Positions 41,996-50,934 are shown, counted from the first letter of the stretch. The stretch is 64,000 bases of DNA from Ovoidimarina sediminis (GCF_032586175.1 NZ_JAWHTE010000015.1:62001-126000), one strand, 5' to 3'. A program made the numbers and translations. Notes: generated by a model from the letters alone, not told the origin.

Positions 41996-42200
41996 ATGAT
42001 GCGGCCGAGGCAAGTGGCGCAGGGCGCGCTGTTCTACGGGACGGCCGCCGGTCGATCCCGAGCTGATGATCCGGATGCTGATCGGGGGATATGCCTTCGG
42101 CATTCCGTCGGAGCGGCGGTTCTGCCGGCCCGGTCTGACCGATCCGATCGCGCTCCTCAACCCGACGTCTTCAACACAATCGGCCCGGAGCGGTCATTGA
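41996..42200 (+). pseudogene. Degenerate IS1182-like (DUF772) transposase remnant
   Basis: Two pieces of one transposase N-terminus can be read in different frames. MMRPRQVAQGALFY starts at 41996, and PPVDPELMIRMLIGGYAFGI, then PSERRFC, follows from about 42044. In intact relatives these segments are separated by about 35 residues and followed by several hundred more. Here the middle is deleted, and the reading ends at TGA 42198-42200 shortly after RPGLTDP. The fragment cannot encode a working transposase. It marks an old insertion between glsA and the VPLPA-CTERM gene, and adjoining sequence is AT-richer than the rest of the window. Confidence 0.75.
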
Positions 42201-42246
42201 AATCCGTTCGATATTCGGCGCGACCATATCCGGCAAAGACGCCGCA

Positions 42247-42876
42247 TCACTGCCCGCGCCTCTTGCTATTCCAAGTCTCTCGCTTTCTTCGCTTCCCCAA
42301 GAGTATGCCAACTCCCCCAAGCAGCAACCATGCGCTTGCCGGAAGCGGTATTGAGGGCAGCGGGCGCTCGTCTCCGTCACCCTCTACGCCATACTCCGGA
42401 TCATAGAATGCATTGAAAATCATGTCCGCCGACGGGACCAGACGCCCCCCGCCAACCTTTACAATCGCGCCGTCGGCGTAAGGATCGCTCCAAGCGGTGC
42501 CGACAGCCAACAGATCATCCGGGTCAACGTAGAGGTAGTATGTTTCTCCGATAATCAGTTCGACCGGGTCAAACGTGAACTCGGCAAAGGTGCTTCTGCT
42601 TACTTCCGTATCGGTCGCCGTTACCAGAGCATTGGTGAGCTCGGCGTCCGAGTAGATTGTAAGATCCACTTCAATAGTCCCAGCCGTCCCCGTCCCCGAA
42701 ATGAACACGTCGAACCCTGAAATGTTATTCTCGGTCGCCGTGAACGATTGGACAGCATAAAAGCTGTACCCGCCTACCAATGACGCATCAGCGGTAGAAG
42801 CAAATGTCGACGCCTCGGCCGACGACAAGGAAATCACACCAGCCGCTAGCGCGGGAACGAAAACGGACAACTTCAT
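42247..42876 (-). CDS. VPLPA-CTERM (PEP-CTERM-type) surface-sorted protein
   Basis: A 209-residue exported protein. A signal peptide (MKLSVFVPALAAGVISLSSA) is followed by a Thr/Ser-rich beta-sandwich-like body, and the C-terminus is a classic sorting signal: IPLPASAWLLLGGVGILLG, then a basic KRRKR tail. Such signals are processed by an exosortase-type enzyme, but none is encoded in this window. The ATG at 42876 follows a GGGG ribosome-binding site; the start at 42936 would precede the signal peptide and is rejected. Base composition here and in the 213-base upstream gap is visibly AT-richer, and a transposase remnant is next door, both signs of transfer. Confidence 0.87.
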   Translation of the reverse strand: MKLSVFVPALAAGVISLSSAEASTFASTADASLVGGYSFYAVQSFTATENNISGFDVFISGTGTAGTIEVDLTIYSDAELTNALVTATDTEVSRSTFAEFTFDPVELIIGETYYLYVDPDDLLAVGTAWSDPYADGAIVKVGGGRLVPSADMIFNAFYDPEYGVEGDGDERPLPSIPLPASAWLLLGGVGILLGKRRKRETWNSKRRGQ

Positions 42877-43089
42877 ACTATCAACCCCCAAAATTGAATT
42901 AACATTCAAGAAATATAACCAACGGTTTGAGTTCAATCACTAATTTTCGGTCCATGTTCGGCCCGGGCTGGACTGGCGGCTCTGTCCCCGCATCCTCGCA
43001 GCAGGCGATTCTGGACTGTCGTCAGGCTTTCTTCCGAAGTGCGGCTTCGTCCGCAGAGCCGACATGTCTCTCGGAAATGCCCCGACGTC

Positions 43090-44481
43090 TTATCCCCCGG
43101 CCGTCAGCCGCCCCCAGAGGTCGTATTCCCCCGCCTCGTCGACGGTGACGGTGACGATATCGCCCGGGTTCAGCCCTTGGTGGCCTTCGTCGATGAAGAG
43201 GTTGCCGTCGATTTCCGGGGCGTCGGCCTTGGTGCGGCAAGTGGCGGCGTCTTCGTCGACCTCGTCGACGATGACCTCGATCGTCTGGCCGACTTTCGTC
43301 GCGAGCTTGGCTTCCGAGATGGCTTGGGCACGCGCCATGAAGCGGGCCCAGCGGTCATCCTTCACCTCGTCGGGGACGTGATCGGGGAGGGCGTTCGAGC
43401 GGGCGCCGGCGACGTTTTCGTATTTGAAGCAGCCGACGCGGTCGAGCCGGGCCTCGTCCATCCAGTCGAGGAGCGTCTGGAATTCCGCCTCCGTCTCGCC
43501 CGGGTAGCCGACAATGAAGGTGGAGCGGAGCGTGATGTCGGGGCAGATGGCGCGCCATTCGGCGATGCGGTCGAGCGTTTTTTCCGCCGCCGCGGGCCGC
43601 GCCATGCGGCGAAGCGTGTCGGGATGGGCGTGCTGGAAGGGGATATCGAGATAGGGGAGCACGCGGCCCTCGGCCATGAGCGGGATCAGATCGCGCACAT
43701 GGGGGTACGGATAGACGTAGTGGAGGCGGATCCAGGCGCCCAAGCCCCCGAGATCGCGGGCGAGATCGGTGATGTGGGCGCGGTGGCCGTTCGCCTCGGC
43801 ATGTTTGGTGTCGACCCCGTAGGCGGAGGTGTCCTGGCTGATGACGAGGAGTTCCCTGACGCCAGCCTCGACCAGCCGTTCGGCCTCGCGCATCACCGCG
43901 TGGGCGGGGCGCGAGACGAGGCGGCCCCGCATGTCGGGGATGATGCAGAAGCGGCACTTGTGGTTACAGCCCTCGGAGATCTTGAGGTAGCTGTAGTGCC
44001 GCGGGGTGAGGCTGACGCCGCGGGCGGGCAGAAGATCGATGAACGGATCGGGCGCGGGCGGGACGGCGGCGTGGACCGCATCGAGCACCGCCTCGTACTG
44101 ATGCGGCCCGGTGACGGCGAGAACCTTCGGATGCGCCCCGGTGATGTATTCGGGTTCGGCACCGAGGCAGCCCGTGACGATCACGCGGCCGTTTTCCTGA
44201 AGCGCCTCGCCGATCGCCTCGAGGCTTTCGGCCTTGGCGCTGTCGAGGAAGCCGCAGGTGTTGACGATCACCGCCTCGGCGCCCGTGTAATCGGGGCTGA
44301 TCGCATAGCCTTCGGCGCGGAGCCGCGTGAGGATGCGTTCGCTGTCGACAAGCGCCTTGGGGCAGCCGAGGGAGACCATGCCGATGGTGGGCTGGCGGCC
44401 CCTGCCCTTCACGCCGACCGCGGCCGCGTCGAGGCGGGCGTTGGCGCGGTCGGGGCGCAGGTCTGGCGGGTTCTGGCTCAT
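43090..44481 (-). CDS. rimO: Ribosomal protein S12 methylthiotransferase RimO
   Basis: A 463-residue radical SAM methylthiotransferase that adds a methylthio group to Asp88-equivalent of ribosomal protein S12. The N-terminal UPF0004 domain begins at MVSLGCPKALVDSERIL with cluster cysteines there and in VIVNTCGFL and VIVTGCLGAEPE. The radical SAM CxxxCxxC is in KISEGCNHKCRFCIIP, and a C-terminal TRAM domain ends the protein. The ATG at 44481 was chosen; the open frame extends upstream to 45033, but that part is arginine/proline-rich and overlaps the divergent AsmA gene. Confidence 0.96.
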   Translation of the reverse strand: MSQNPPDLRPDRANARLDAAAVGVKGRGRQPTIGMVSLGCPKALVDSERILTRLRAEGYAISPDYTGAEAVIVNTCGFLDSAKAESLEAIGEALQENGRVIVTGCLGAEPEYITGAHPKVLAVTGPHQYEAVLDAVHAAVPPAPDPFIDLLPARGVSLTPRHYSYLKISEGCNHKCRFCIIPDMRGRLVSRPAHAVMREAERLVEAGVRELLVISQDTSAYGVDTKHAEANGHRAHITDLARDLGGLGAWIRLHYVYPYPHVRDLIPLMAEGRVLPYLDIPFQHAHPDTLRRMARPAAAEKTLDRIAEWRAICPDITLRSTFIVGYPGETEAEFQTLLDWMDEARLDRVGCFKYENVAGARSNALPDHVPDEVKDDRWARFMARAQAISEAKLATKVGQTIEVIVDEVDEDAATCRTKADAPEIDGNLFIDEGHQGLNPGDIVTVTVDEAGEYDLWGRLTAGG

Positions 44482-44603
44482 GGCCCCGGGGAGATAGCGG
44501 AGGGCGGGCGCGCCCGCAATCGCCCTTGGCGTGCCGGGAAGGCGATTGAACCGGGTTTCGTCACGGCGTAGCGTTGGGAAAAAGAGCAGGTGGAGCACTT
44601 TCG

Positions 44604-46514
44604 ATGAAATGGGTCTGGCGCCTTCTGGGGCTTGTCGTTCTTCTGATCGTCCTTGCCGTGGGGGCGCTGTTTCTCGTGCCGACGGAGCGGATCGCGGCGA
44701 TCGCGACCGACCGGTTCGAGGCGGCCACGGGCCGGGCGCTGGTGATCGAGGGCGATGTTCGCCCGACGCTCTGGCCCGTGCTGGGGGTGACGACGGGGGC
44801 GTTCCTGCTGGAGAATGCGGATTGGGCGGGGCCCGAGCCGATGGTGGAGGCCGCGGGCATTTCCGTCGGGATCGATCCCGGGACGATCTTCGGTGATATC
44901 CGGGTGACGGGGATCGAGATACGGGAGCCGGTGATCCGGCTGGCGACCGGGGCCGATGGCACGGGGAACTGGGCCTTCGGAGAGGCCGGGAGCGCGCCCG
45001 CCGCGGGCGCGGGCGGCGGCGGAACCGGCGCATCGCGGGCGCTGACGCTTGACGCGGCGCGGATCACGGGCGGCACGGTGATCTTTACGCCCGCGGATGG
45101 CACGACGGTGCGGCTGGACGATATCGACCTGACCGCGGGGTTCCCCGACAGTGCGGGACCCGTGACACTTGCGATGGCCGCGCGGATGGGCGAAGCGGCG
45201 TTTTCCGGCGAGGCGGAGGTGGTGGCGCTGTCAGAGCTTCTGGCGGGCGGGACCTCGCCGCTTCAGGCGGCGCTGACGCTTGGGTCGGCAGAGGTGGCGC
45301 TTGATGGCATCCTCGGCCTTCAGCCCGCGGCGCTCGATGGTGCGCTGCGGGCGAGCGCGTCGGATCTTGCCCGGGTCTTTGCGGCCCTGGGGCAGCCTGC
45401 GCCCGATCTGCCGCGCGGGCTTGGGCGCGACCGGATGGAAGCGACCGCGCTGGTGGCCTTCGAGGACGAAACGCTTTCGGTCGCCGATCTGGACCTGACT
45501 TTGGACGAGAACCGGGTGCAGGGGGTGGCGCAGGTGCGGCTGGGCGGCGCGCGGCCCGTGGTGCAGGCCGATCTGAACCTTGGCAATTTCGACCTGGGCG
45601 GTGTCGAGACCGGGGGGGGTGCGGAGACGAACGCGGCCGGGGCCACCACGGGATGGTCTACGGAGCCCTTCGACGTGAGCGCGCTTGGCCTGATCGACGG
45701 GCGGATCGGCGTGACGGCCTCGGGCCTCAGGCTGGGCACGTCGACGATCGGGGCGCTGGCAACGGAGACGGTGATCGAGGACAGGCGCGCGGTGACGGAG
45801 ATCGCGCGGCTTCAGGCCTATGACGGCTCGGCGGCGGGCACGCTTGTGCTGAACGGCCGCGACGGGTTTTCGACGCGGCTGGACATCGCCGGATCGGCCT
45901 TCGCGATCTCGCGCCTGCTGTCGGAACTTGTGGGCTATGACCGGATCGTGGCGGCGGGGGACCTGCAGCTTGACGTGCTGGGTGTCGGCAATTCGATGGA
46001 CCGGCTGATGAATTCGCTGAACGGGAATGGCGCGTTCCGGGTGGGGGCGGGCGAGCTTCTGGGCCTTGATATCGCCGGGATGCTTCGGAACCTCGACCCG
46101 TCCTATGTCGGGCAGGGTCATACCACGATCTTCGACGAGATCAGCGGCACGTTCCGGATCGTCGACGGCGTGGTGATCAATGACGACCTGCGGCTGACCG
46201 CGCCCTTGTTCCGGGCCACGGGATCGGGGCGGATCGGGATCGGCGGGCAGACGCTGGACCTGAGCGTGGTGCCGGAGCTTCTGGGGGGCGAGAATGCCGG
46301 GTTGAAGGTGCCGCTCAGGGTGACGGGCAGCTGGGACAACCCGCGCGTGCGGCTGGACATCGAGGGCGCGATTCGCGAGCGGGTGGAGACGGAGGTGCGC
46401 GAGCGGGTGGAGAAAGAGGTGAAGGAGCGCGTCGAGGACGAACTGAAGGACGCGGTGGAAGGCGGGCTGGAAGACGTGCTGAAGAAGGGGCTGGGGGGCT
46501 TGCTGAACCGGTGA
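44604..46514 (+). CDS. AsmA-family protein
   Basis: A 636-residue AsmA-type protein with an N-terminal membrane segment (MKWVWRLLGLVVLLIVLAVG), the conserved GRALVIEGDVRPTLWPVLGV that follows it, and a long periplasmic beta-rich body. The AsmA C-terminal domain has NGNGAFRVGAGELLGLDIAG and the DLSVVPELLGG core. The last 45 residues form a charged amphipathic helix with repeating ERVE/KE units, possibly a coiled coil. The protein probably acts in lipid transport or outer-membrane assembly. The ATG at 44604 gives the proper anchor. It is divergent from rimO. Confidence 0.92.
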   Translation: MKWVWRLLGLVVLLIVLAVGALFLVPTERIAAIATDRFEAATGRALVIEGDVRPTLWPVLGVTTGAFLLENADWAGPEPMVEAAGISVGIDPGTIFGDIRVTGIEIREPVIRLATGADGTGNWAFGEAGSAPAAGAGGGGTGASRALTLDAARITGGTVIFTPADGTTVRLDDIDLTAGFPDSAGPVTLAMAARMGEAAFSGEAEVVALSELLAGGTSPLQAALTLGSAEVALDGILGLQPAALDGALRASASDLARVFAALGQPAPDLPRGLGRDRMEATALVAFEDETLSVADLDLTLDENRVQGVAQVRLGGARPVVQADLNLGNFDLGGVETGGGAETNAAGATTGWSTEPFDVSALGLIDGRIGVTASGLRLGTSTIGALATETVIEDRRAVTEIARLQAYDGSAAGTLVLNGRDGFSTRLDIAGSAFAISRLLSELVGYDRIVAAGDLQLDVLGVGNSMDRLMNSLNGNGAFRVGAGELLGLDIAGMLRNLDPSYVGQGHTTIFDEISGTFRIVDGVVINDDLRLTAPLFRATGSGRIGIGGQTLDLSVVPELLGGENAGLKVPLRVTGSWDNPRVRLDIEGAIRERVETEVRERVEKEVKERVEDELKDAVEGGLEDVLKKGLGGLLNR

Positions 46515-46680
46515 GGCCGGGCCCCCTGCCCCGGCGTGGGGTGCCTTCGAGCGGTGCAAATCATGGCGGGGCTGGTTTTGCGTTTTCGAAACAATCCTTG
46601 AGCGGCTGCTCAGAATTGTTTCGTATTGGCGGGGATTCCCGCCCTATTCCGGCCATATTCGGCGGGAATCCGGCTAAGTT

Positions 46681-46708
46681 TTGACGGAAATCACATTCAG
46701 GTTACCGT
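46681..46708 (+). promoter_or_regulatory. Candidate promoter of the subtilisin-like protease gene
   Basis: TTGACG at 46681-46686 and TACCGT at 46703-46708 are 16 bases apart and 29 bases upstream of the protease start, which has a GAGGGGAGA ribosome-binding site. A small GGCGGG/CCCGCC hairpin lies about 45 bases upstream. Confidence 0.45.
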
Positions 46709-46736
46709 AGCGTCATCTCTGAGGGGAGAAACGGTA

Positions 46737-47789
46737 ATGAAGAAATTTGCGGCACTTGGATTGTCGGTGTCGGTCGCACTCATTCTGGCGGCCACTGGCG
46801 GAATTGCCGAAGCACAGGGTCGTCCCGTCGGCGGCGGCGGCGGTGGAGATAAGGGCGGCCCCGGCGGCGGCAAGGGCGGTGGCCCTACGGTTGAGGGCTA
46901 TTACTCCTGGATGCATCCCGATGTGGCGCTTGCGTTCTCGCCCGGCGATCTGGGCGGGGCCTACACGGGCGTCGGATCGCATCTGATCGTGGTCGACAGC
47001 TTTGACGGCGCGCAGTATTCGGGCAATCTCGACGGAACGACACAGGCCCTTTTCCATGGTGAGTGGACAACGCTTCAGGCCTCGCTTGTGGCGCCGGATG
47101 CGTCCAGGGCGGGTTCGGACAGCGCGCTTGGCGGCGTCGACTACGACAGCAACATCAACAGTTCGATCACCTCCTATTACAGCGCGACGTCCGGGGATCT
47201 GAACGTCGTCAACCTGAGCTTTGCGCTGGCGGAAGACGTGAATGCCACGAGTGTAAACCTCGGGGCCCTAGGCGACTCGATTGTTGACCAGGCGTTTGCG
47301 GGCAGTGCGGTCTTCGTGAAGGCTGCGGGCAACACCAACGGCGGCGCGCTGACCGATCCGTTCGCAGCGATCATCGGTGGTCAGATTGTGACGGTCTATG
47401 ATGCGCTGAACGAACAGCTTATCGGTGCGGACGGCGCGATCTTCGTCGGGGCCCTGACCAAGGATGGCGATGCGAAGAAGCAGGCTTCGATGGCACGCTA
47501 TTCGACGGTAGCGGGTGACAACGTTGTTGCGCAGCAGCAGTTCCTCGTCGTCGGAGTGAAATCCGGTGACAATGGCGGGCTTGAAGGCACGTCTTTCGCG
47601 GCACCGATCGTGTCGGGCTATGCCGCGCTTCTGGGCGACAAGTTCGACACTGCAACGCCAGTGCAGGTCGTTGACCAACTGCTGTCGACGGCGCGGACGG
47701 ATACGATCCGGAACTATAGCGCGAGCATTCACGGCATGGGCGAGGCCTGCCTGTCCTGCGCGCTTTCGCCAGCTTCAATTCCGCAGTAG
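46737..47789 (+). CDS. Secreted subtilisin-like (S8) serine protease
   Basis: A 350-residue exported protein. A signal peptide (cleavage near residue 26, after AEA) is followed by a glycine/lysine-rich linker (about 31-50), then an S8-like domain. Catalytic Asp87 (LIVVDSFDG), His107 (LFHGEWTT), oxyanion Asn199 (VKAAGNTNGG) and Ser286 (LEGTSFAAPIVSG) fall in order. The domain lacks the long insertions of most subtilases and is shorter than usual, with an unusual HGEW in place of HGTH. The C-terminus ends in a CLSC pair after the last helix. The substrate is unknown. A strong terminator follows. Confidence 0.85.
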   Translation: MKKFAALGLSVSVALILAATGGIAEAQGRPVGGGGGGDKGGPGGGKGGGPTVEGYYSWMHPDVALAFSPGDLGGAYTGVGSHLIVVDSFDGAQYSGNLDGTTQALFHGEWTTLQASLVAPDASRAGSDSALGGVDYDSNINSSITSYYSATSGDLNVVNLSFALAEDVNATSVNLGALGDSIVDQAFAGSAVFVKAAGNTNGGALTDPFAAIIGGQIVTVYDALNEQLIGADGAIFVGALTKDGDAKKQASMARYSTVAGDNVVAQQQFLVVGVKSGDNGGLEGTSFAAPIVSGYAALLGDKFDTATPVQVVDQLLSTARTDTIRNYSASIHGMGEACLSCALSPASIPQ

Positions 47790-47812
47790 GCACCTATCCA
47801 ACCGAGACAGAG

Positions 47813-47843
47813 CGGCCGGGGACATCCCCGGCCGTTTTCGTTT
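47813..47843 (+). terminator. Rho-independent terminator after the protease gene
   Basis: A perfect 9-bp stem (CGGCCGGGG / CCCCGGCCG, loop ACAT) is followed by TTTTCGTTT. It lies just before the stop of the convergent outer-membrane-type gene. Confidence 0.92.
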
Positions 47844-48445
47844 CAGAACCGCAGGTGGTAGCGGAGTGAGATGAAGACTTGATCTTCGGGCGGGCGATTT
47901 TCGAGGTATTCGAGCGTTTCGGACGGCGGCAGGATCGAATCCGCCATCCGGCAGTTCACCCGCTGGACGCCGCCGATCGCGCCGTAATCCGCCGTGCAGG
48001 CCTCTTCCCGGAAGTAGCCGCCGATCACCGTGGAGACGGAGAGCGAGACCCATTCGTTCTTCGTGATCGGCTCGGTCAGAACGAAGCCGATCTTCAGGCT
48101 GGGATCGATGCGGTACTTGTTGCCGCGTTCACCGGTGCCGAAGCCCCAGAGGATGCCGAAGGTCTCGCTAACCGGCGAGAGCATGGTGAAGCGGATGTCC
48201 TGGTAATCGGAGGCGTAGTAGCGATCGAAGGAATAGCGCGAGCCGTCGGAGAGGCCGCCGCTGAGAATTTCATAGCTGGACGCCAGGGAGGACAGACCTC
48301 CCACATCGACGCTGACGAGCGTCAGCCCTTCGGCGAAGGTATCGGCTGGGGCCGGCTGGGCGGAGAGCAGGCACAGGCACGCGCATGCCGACAGAAGATC
48401 GGCGCGCTTCCAATGCGGGATATGATCCGCTCTGCGCCTCGCCAT
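47843..48445 (-). CDS. Small outer-membrane-type protein of unknown function
   Basis: A 200-residue exported protein with a signal-peptide-like N-terminus (ADLLSACACLCLLSA, cleavage near PAPA) and a beta-rich body of alternating polar and aromatic residues. It ends in strand FISLRYHLRF with a C-terminal Phe, the usual mark of an outer-membrane beta barrel recognised by BamA. Two cysteines in the mature part (ACTAD and VNCRM) could form a disulfide. I recognise no named family. It converges with the subtilisin-like protease across a shared terminator. The N-terminal region before the signal is unusually basic, so the true start may be downstream. Confidence 0.68.
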   Translation of the reverse strand: MARRRADHIPHWKRADLLSACACLCLLSAQPAPADTFAEGLTLVSVDVGGLSSLASSYEILSGGLSDGSRYSFDRYYASDYQDIRFTMLSPVSETFGILWGFGTGERGNKYRIDPSLKIGFVLTEPITKNEWVSLSVSTVIGGYFREEACTADYGAIGGVQRVNCRMADSILPPSETLEYLENRPPEDQVFISLRYHLRF

Positions 48446-48539
48446 TCACGCCAGTCCGTTCGGCGGCTCTTTCAACGAGCCTAACCGGTGAACCGGCGCG
48501 AGTTTTTGTCAAAGGTGAGGAAAGTCTTGGGACGTTGCC

Positions 48540-49097
48540 TTAACGCCGACGATCCCGCCGGGACGACATGGGCTGGAACGCCACGCCGACATGGGCCTCG
48601 CAATAGGGTTTGCCCTGCTGCACGGGCAGGCCGCAGAACCAGAAATCATCGGTCGCCGGATCGCCCACGGGCCACTTGCAGGTGCGTTCCGTAAGTTCCA
48701 TCAGGCTGATTTTCTTGGATTTCTTTTCGACCTCGCGGACGCTGGCAAGCGCCTCGGGCGAGATTTCGTTCGCGGAGGGCTGTGGCGGAAGCGGCTGGCC
48801 GGCGGGGATGATCGCGCGCCGCGCCGGGGTGGAGGGGCGTTCGGCCGGTGCGGGATCGGCCACCGCCTCGGCGGCGGTGTCGGCCTTGGCGGACGCCATG
48901 GCCTTTTCCGGCTTTTCCTTTTCCTTCAGCGGCTTGGCGGGCTGGGCCGCCGTGCGGTTCGACAGGCCGAGCCGGTGCACCTTGCCGATCACCGCGTTGC
49001 GGGTGACCCCGCCCAGTTCCTTGGCGATCTGGCTTGCGCTTTGCCCATCGCTCCACATTTTTTTCAGCAGCTCGACCCGTTCATCCGTCCAGGACAT
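48540..49097 (-). CDS. gcrA: GcrA cell-cycle regulator
   Basis: This 185-residue GcrA is the sigma-70-associated regulator of alphaproteobacteria that acts at promoters methylated by CcrM. The N-terminal DNA-binding part starts MSWTDERVELLKKMWSDG and continues SASQIAKELG and RNAVIGKVHRLGLSNR. A long Ala/Pro/Lys-rich linker leads to the C-terminal sigma-interacting domain with SLMELTERTCKWPVGDP and FCGLPVQQGKPYC. The ATG at 49097 is certain by family start; the open frame further upstream is a shadow. It is divergent from an ABC permease gene, with 126 bases between starts. Confidence 0.97.
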   Translation of the reverse strand: MSWTDERVELLKKMWSDGQSASQIAKELGGVTRNAVIGKVHRLGLSNRTAAQPAKPLKEKEKPEKAMASAKADTAAEAVADPAPAERPSTPARRAIIPAGQPLPPQPSANEISPEALASVREVEKKSKKISLMELTERTCKWPVGDPATDDFWFCGLPVQQGKPYCEAHVGVAFQPMSSRRDRRR

Positions 49098-49223
49098 CTC
49101 GGCACCTGTCTCTCTCTCGAAAAAGCGGCCCCTGTGGGAGGCCGCTTTCATTTTTCGCCTGAGCCCTATTCTAAGCACCGGGGCCCGGGATACAAGACAG
49201 GCCGACGGAAAAGGAGAGCAGTG

Positions 49224-50027
49224 ATGGGCATCACCCGGCAAATGGGCGCGCGGCGGTTCGGACGGTGGAACTGGCTGGGGCTTTACGAGCTGGCCCGGCG
49301 GGAGGTGATGCGCTTCCTGTCGGTCTGGACGCAGACGGTGCTTGCGCCCCTGGTGACGGCGGGGCTGTTCCTGGCCGTCTTCGCGCTGGCGATCGGGCCG
49401 AGCCGTGGCGATGTGATGGGGGTGCCGTTCCTGCATTTCCTGGCGCCGGGCATCCTGACGATGACGGTGATCCAGAACGCCTTCGCCAATGCCTCATCCT
49501 CGCTGATGGTGGCGAAGGTGCAGGGCAATATCGTCGATACGCTGATGCCGCCCCTGTCGGCGGCGGAGCTGGTGATCGGATATGTCACCGGCGCCGTGGC
49601 GCGGGGTGTACTGGTCGCGGTATCGACGGGGATCGTGATGGTCGTGGGGCTGGGCGTGCCGCTGGCGCATCCGTTCGTGGCGCTGGCCTTCACGATCCTC
49701 GGAGCCGCGCTTCTGGGCGGGCTGGGGCTGATCGCGGCGATCCTGGCCGAGAAGTTCGATCATATGGCGGCGATCACGAATTTCATCGTCACCCCGCTCG
49801 CCTTCCTGTCGGGCACGTTCTACTCGATCGAGGGGTTGCCCGGCTGGCTTCAGGCCGCGAGCCACATGAACCCCGTCTTCTACCTGATCGACGGGGTGCG
49901 GTTCGGGGTGATCGGGGTGTCAGACAGTTCCCCGGCCCTCGGCTTCGCCGTGGCGGCGGCGGCGACGGCGGCGGTGCTGGCGCTATCGTGGTACTGGTTC
50001 AGGACGGGCTATCGCCTGAAGGCCTGA
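49224..50027 (+). CDS. ABC-2 type transporter permease
   Basis: A 267-residue ABC-2 family membrane subunit with six predicted segments. The N-terminal LYELARREVMRFLSVWTQTV precedes the first segment, and the FLSGTFYSIEGLPGWLQ and MNPVFYLIDGVRFGVIG blocks near the C-terminus are characteristic. Relatives export polysaccharides or drugs with a separate ATPase. No ATPase gene is adjacent, so its partner must be elsewhere. An AAGGAGAG ribosome-binding site precedes the ATG at 49224. The 3' end overlaps the convergent EamA gene by 29 bases. Confidence 0.92.
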   Translation: MGITRQMGARRFGRWNWLGLYELARREVMRFLSVWTQTVLAPLVTAGLFLAVFALAIGPSRGDVMGVPFLHFLAPGILTMTVIQNAFANASSSLMVAKVQGNIVDTLMPPLSAAELVIGYVTGAVARGVLVAVSTGIVMVVGLGVPLAHPFVALAFTILGAALLGGLGLIAAILAEKFDHMAAITNFIVTPLAFLSGTFYSIEGLPGWLQAASHMNPVFYLIDGVRFGVIGVSDSSPALGFAVAAAATAAVLALSWYWFRTGYRLKA

Positions 50028-50934
50028 GGCGGCTTTCGCGCCAGGCCAGGACGAGGCCGGCCGCGACGATCATCGCGCCGCCGGTGAGGCTGATCCGGCC
50101 CGGGATCACCCCGAAGACCGCCGCGTCGAAGAGCGTGGCGACGAGGAGCGTGGCGTAGCTGAACGGGACGACGAGGCTTGCCTCGGCCCGCGCCATCGCG
50201 TTGACGAAGCAGCCCTGCGCGCAGGCCATCGTGACGCCGATCGCGGCGAGCGCCGCCCATTGCGCGCCCGTGGGCGGCACCCAGACGAAGAGCACCGCAA
50301 GGGTCGCGATCACCGTGCCGATGGCGTTGTTGACGAGGAGGATCTGAAGCGGGCTTTCGGCCCGGCTGAGCCATTTGATCAGGATGATCTCGAACCCGAG
50401 GATCAATGCCGCGCCGAGGGCGAGAAGCGCGCCGGTCTCCAGCGCCCCCTGCCCCGGCCGCAAGAGCACCAGCGCGCCGGCGAAGGCGAGGCAGGCCGCG
50501 CCGATCCGCCAGGGCCCCACGCGTTCGCCCAGAAGCGGGATAGCGAGGAGCATGGCGAAGACCGGGTTGAGGAAGCTGATTGCCGTGGCATCCGAAAGCG
50601 GAATGAAGGCGATGGCCGCGAACAGGAGCGAGATCCCCGCCCAGCCGCAGAAGGTGCGCGCGATGTGCACCGGGAGGTTCACGCGGTGAAACCTGAGGCG
50701 GAGCGCGAGGGCCGCCCCGGCGATCGCCAGAAGTGCGAAGATGAAGCGCCCGTGGCTGACCTGAAGCGGCGAGAGCGCGGGGCCGATCGCGCCAGTCGTC
50801 AGCGTCTTGGCCAGAAGCGAGGCCGTGGCGATGAAGACGGTGGAGCCCAGCATGAAGAGGATCGCGCGCACCGGATCCTCCCGCGCCGGGGTGAAGACCT
50901 TTGCCTGGGGCGTGTTCGTGATCCCGGTGCGCAT
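49999..50934 (-). CDS. DMT-superfamily (EamA) transporter
   Basis: A 311-residue membrane protein with about ten segments in two EamA repeats. LFMLGSTVFIATASLLAKTL opens the first and a GVTMACAQGCFVNAMARAEA stretch is in the second. The first twenty residues are polar and may not belong to the mature start; a GTG 21 codons in is an alternative. It probably exports a small metabolite. It converges on, and overlaps, the ABC-2 permease gene and is divergent from argD across a 236-base gap that holds a candidate argD promoter. Confidence 0.87.
   Translation of the reverse strand: MRTGITNTPQAKVFTPAREDPVRAILFMLGSTVFIATASLLAKTLTTGAIGPALSPLQVSHGRFIFALLAIAGAALALRLRFHRVNLPVHIARTFCGWAGISLLFAAIAFIPLSDATAISFLNPVFAMLLAIPLLGERVGPWRIGAACLAFAGALVLLRPGQGALETGALLALGAALILGFEIILIKWLSRAESPLQILLVNNAIGTVIATLAVLFVWVPPTGAQWAALAAIGVTMACAQGCFVNAMARAEASLVVPFSYATLLVATLFDAAVFGVIPGRISLTGGAMIVAAGLVLAWRESRLRPSGDSPS

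Noticed and set aside
44482..45033. Upstream extension of rimO
   Set aside because: It overlaps the divergent AsmA gene and is Arg/Pro-rich; the family start is at 44481.
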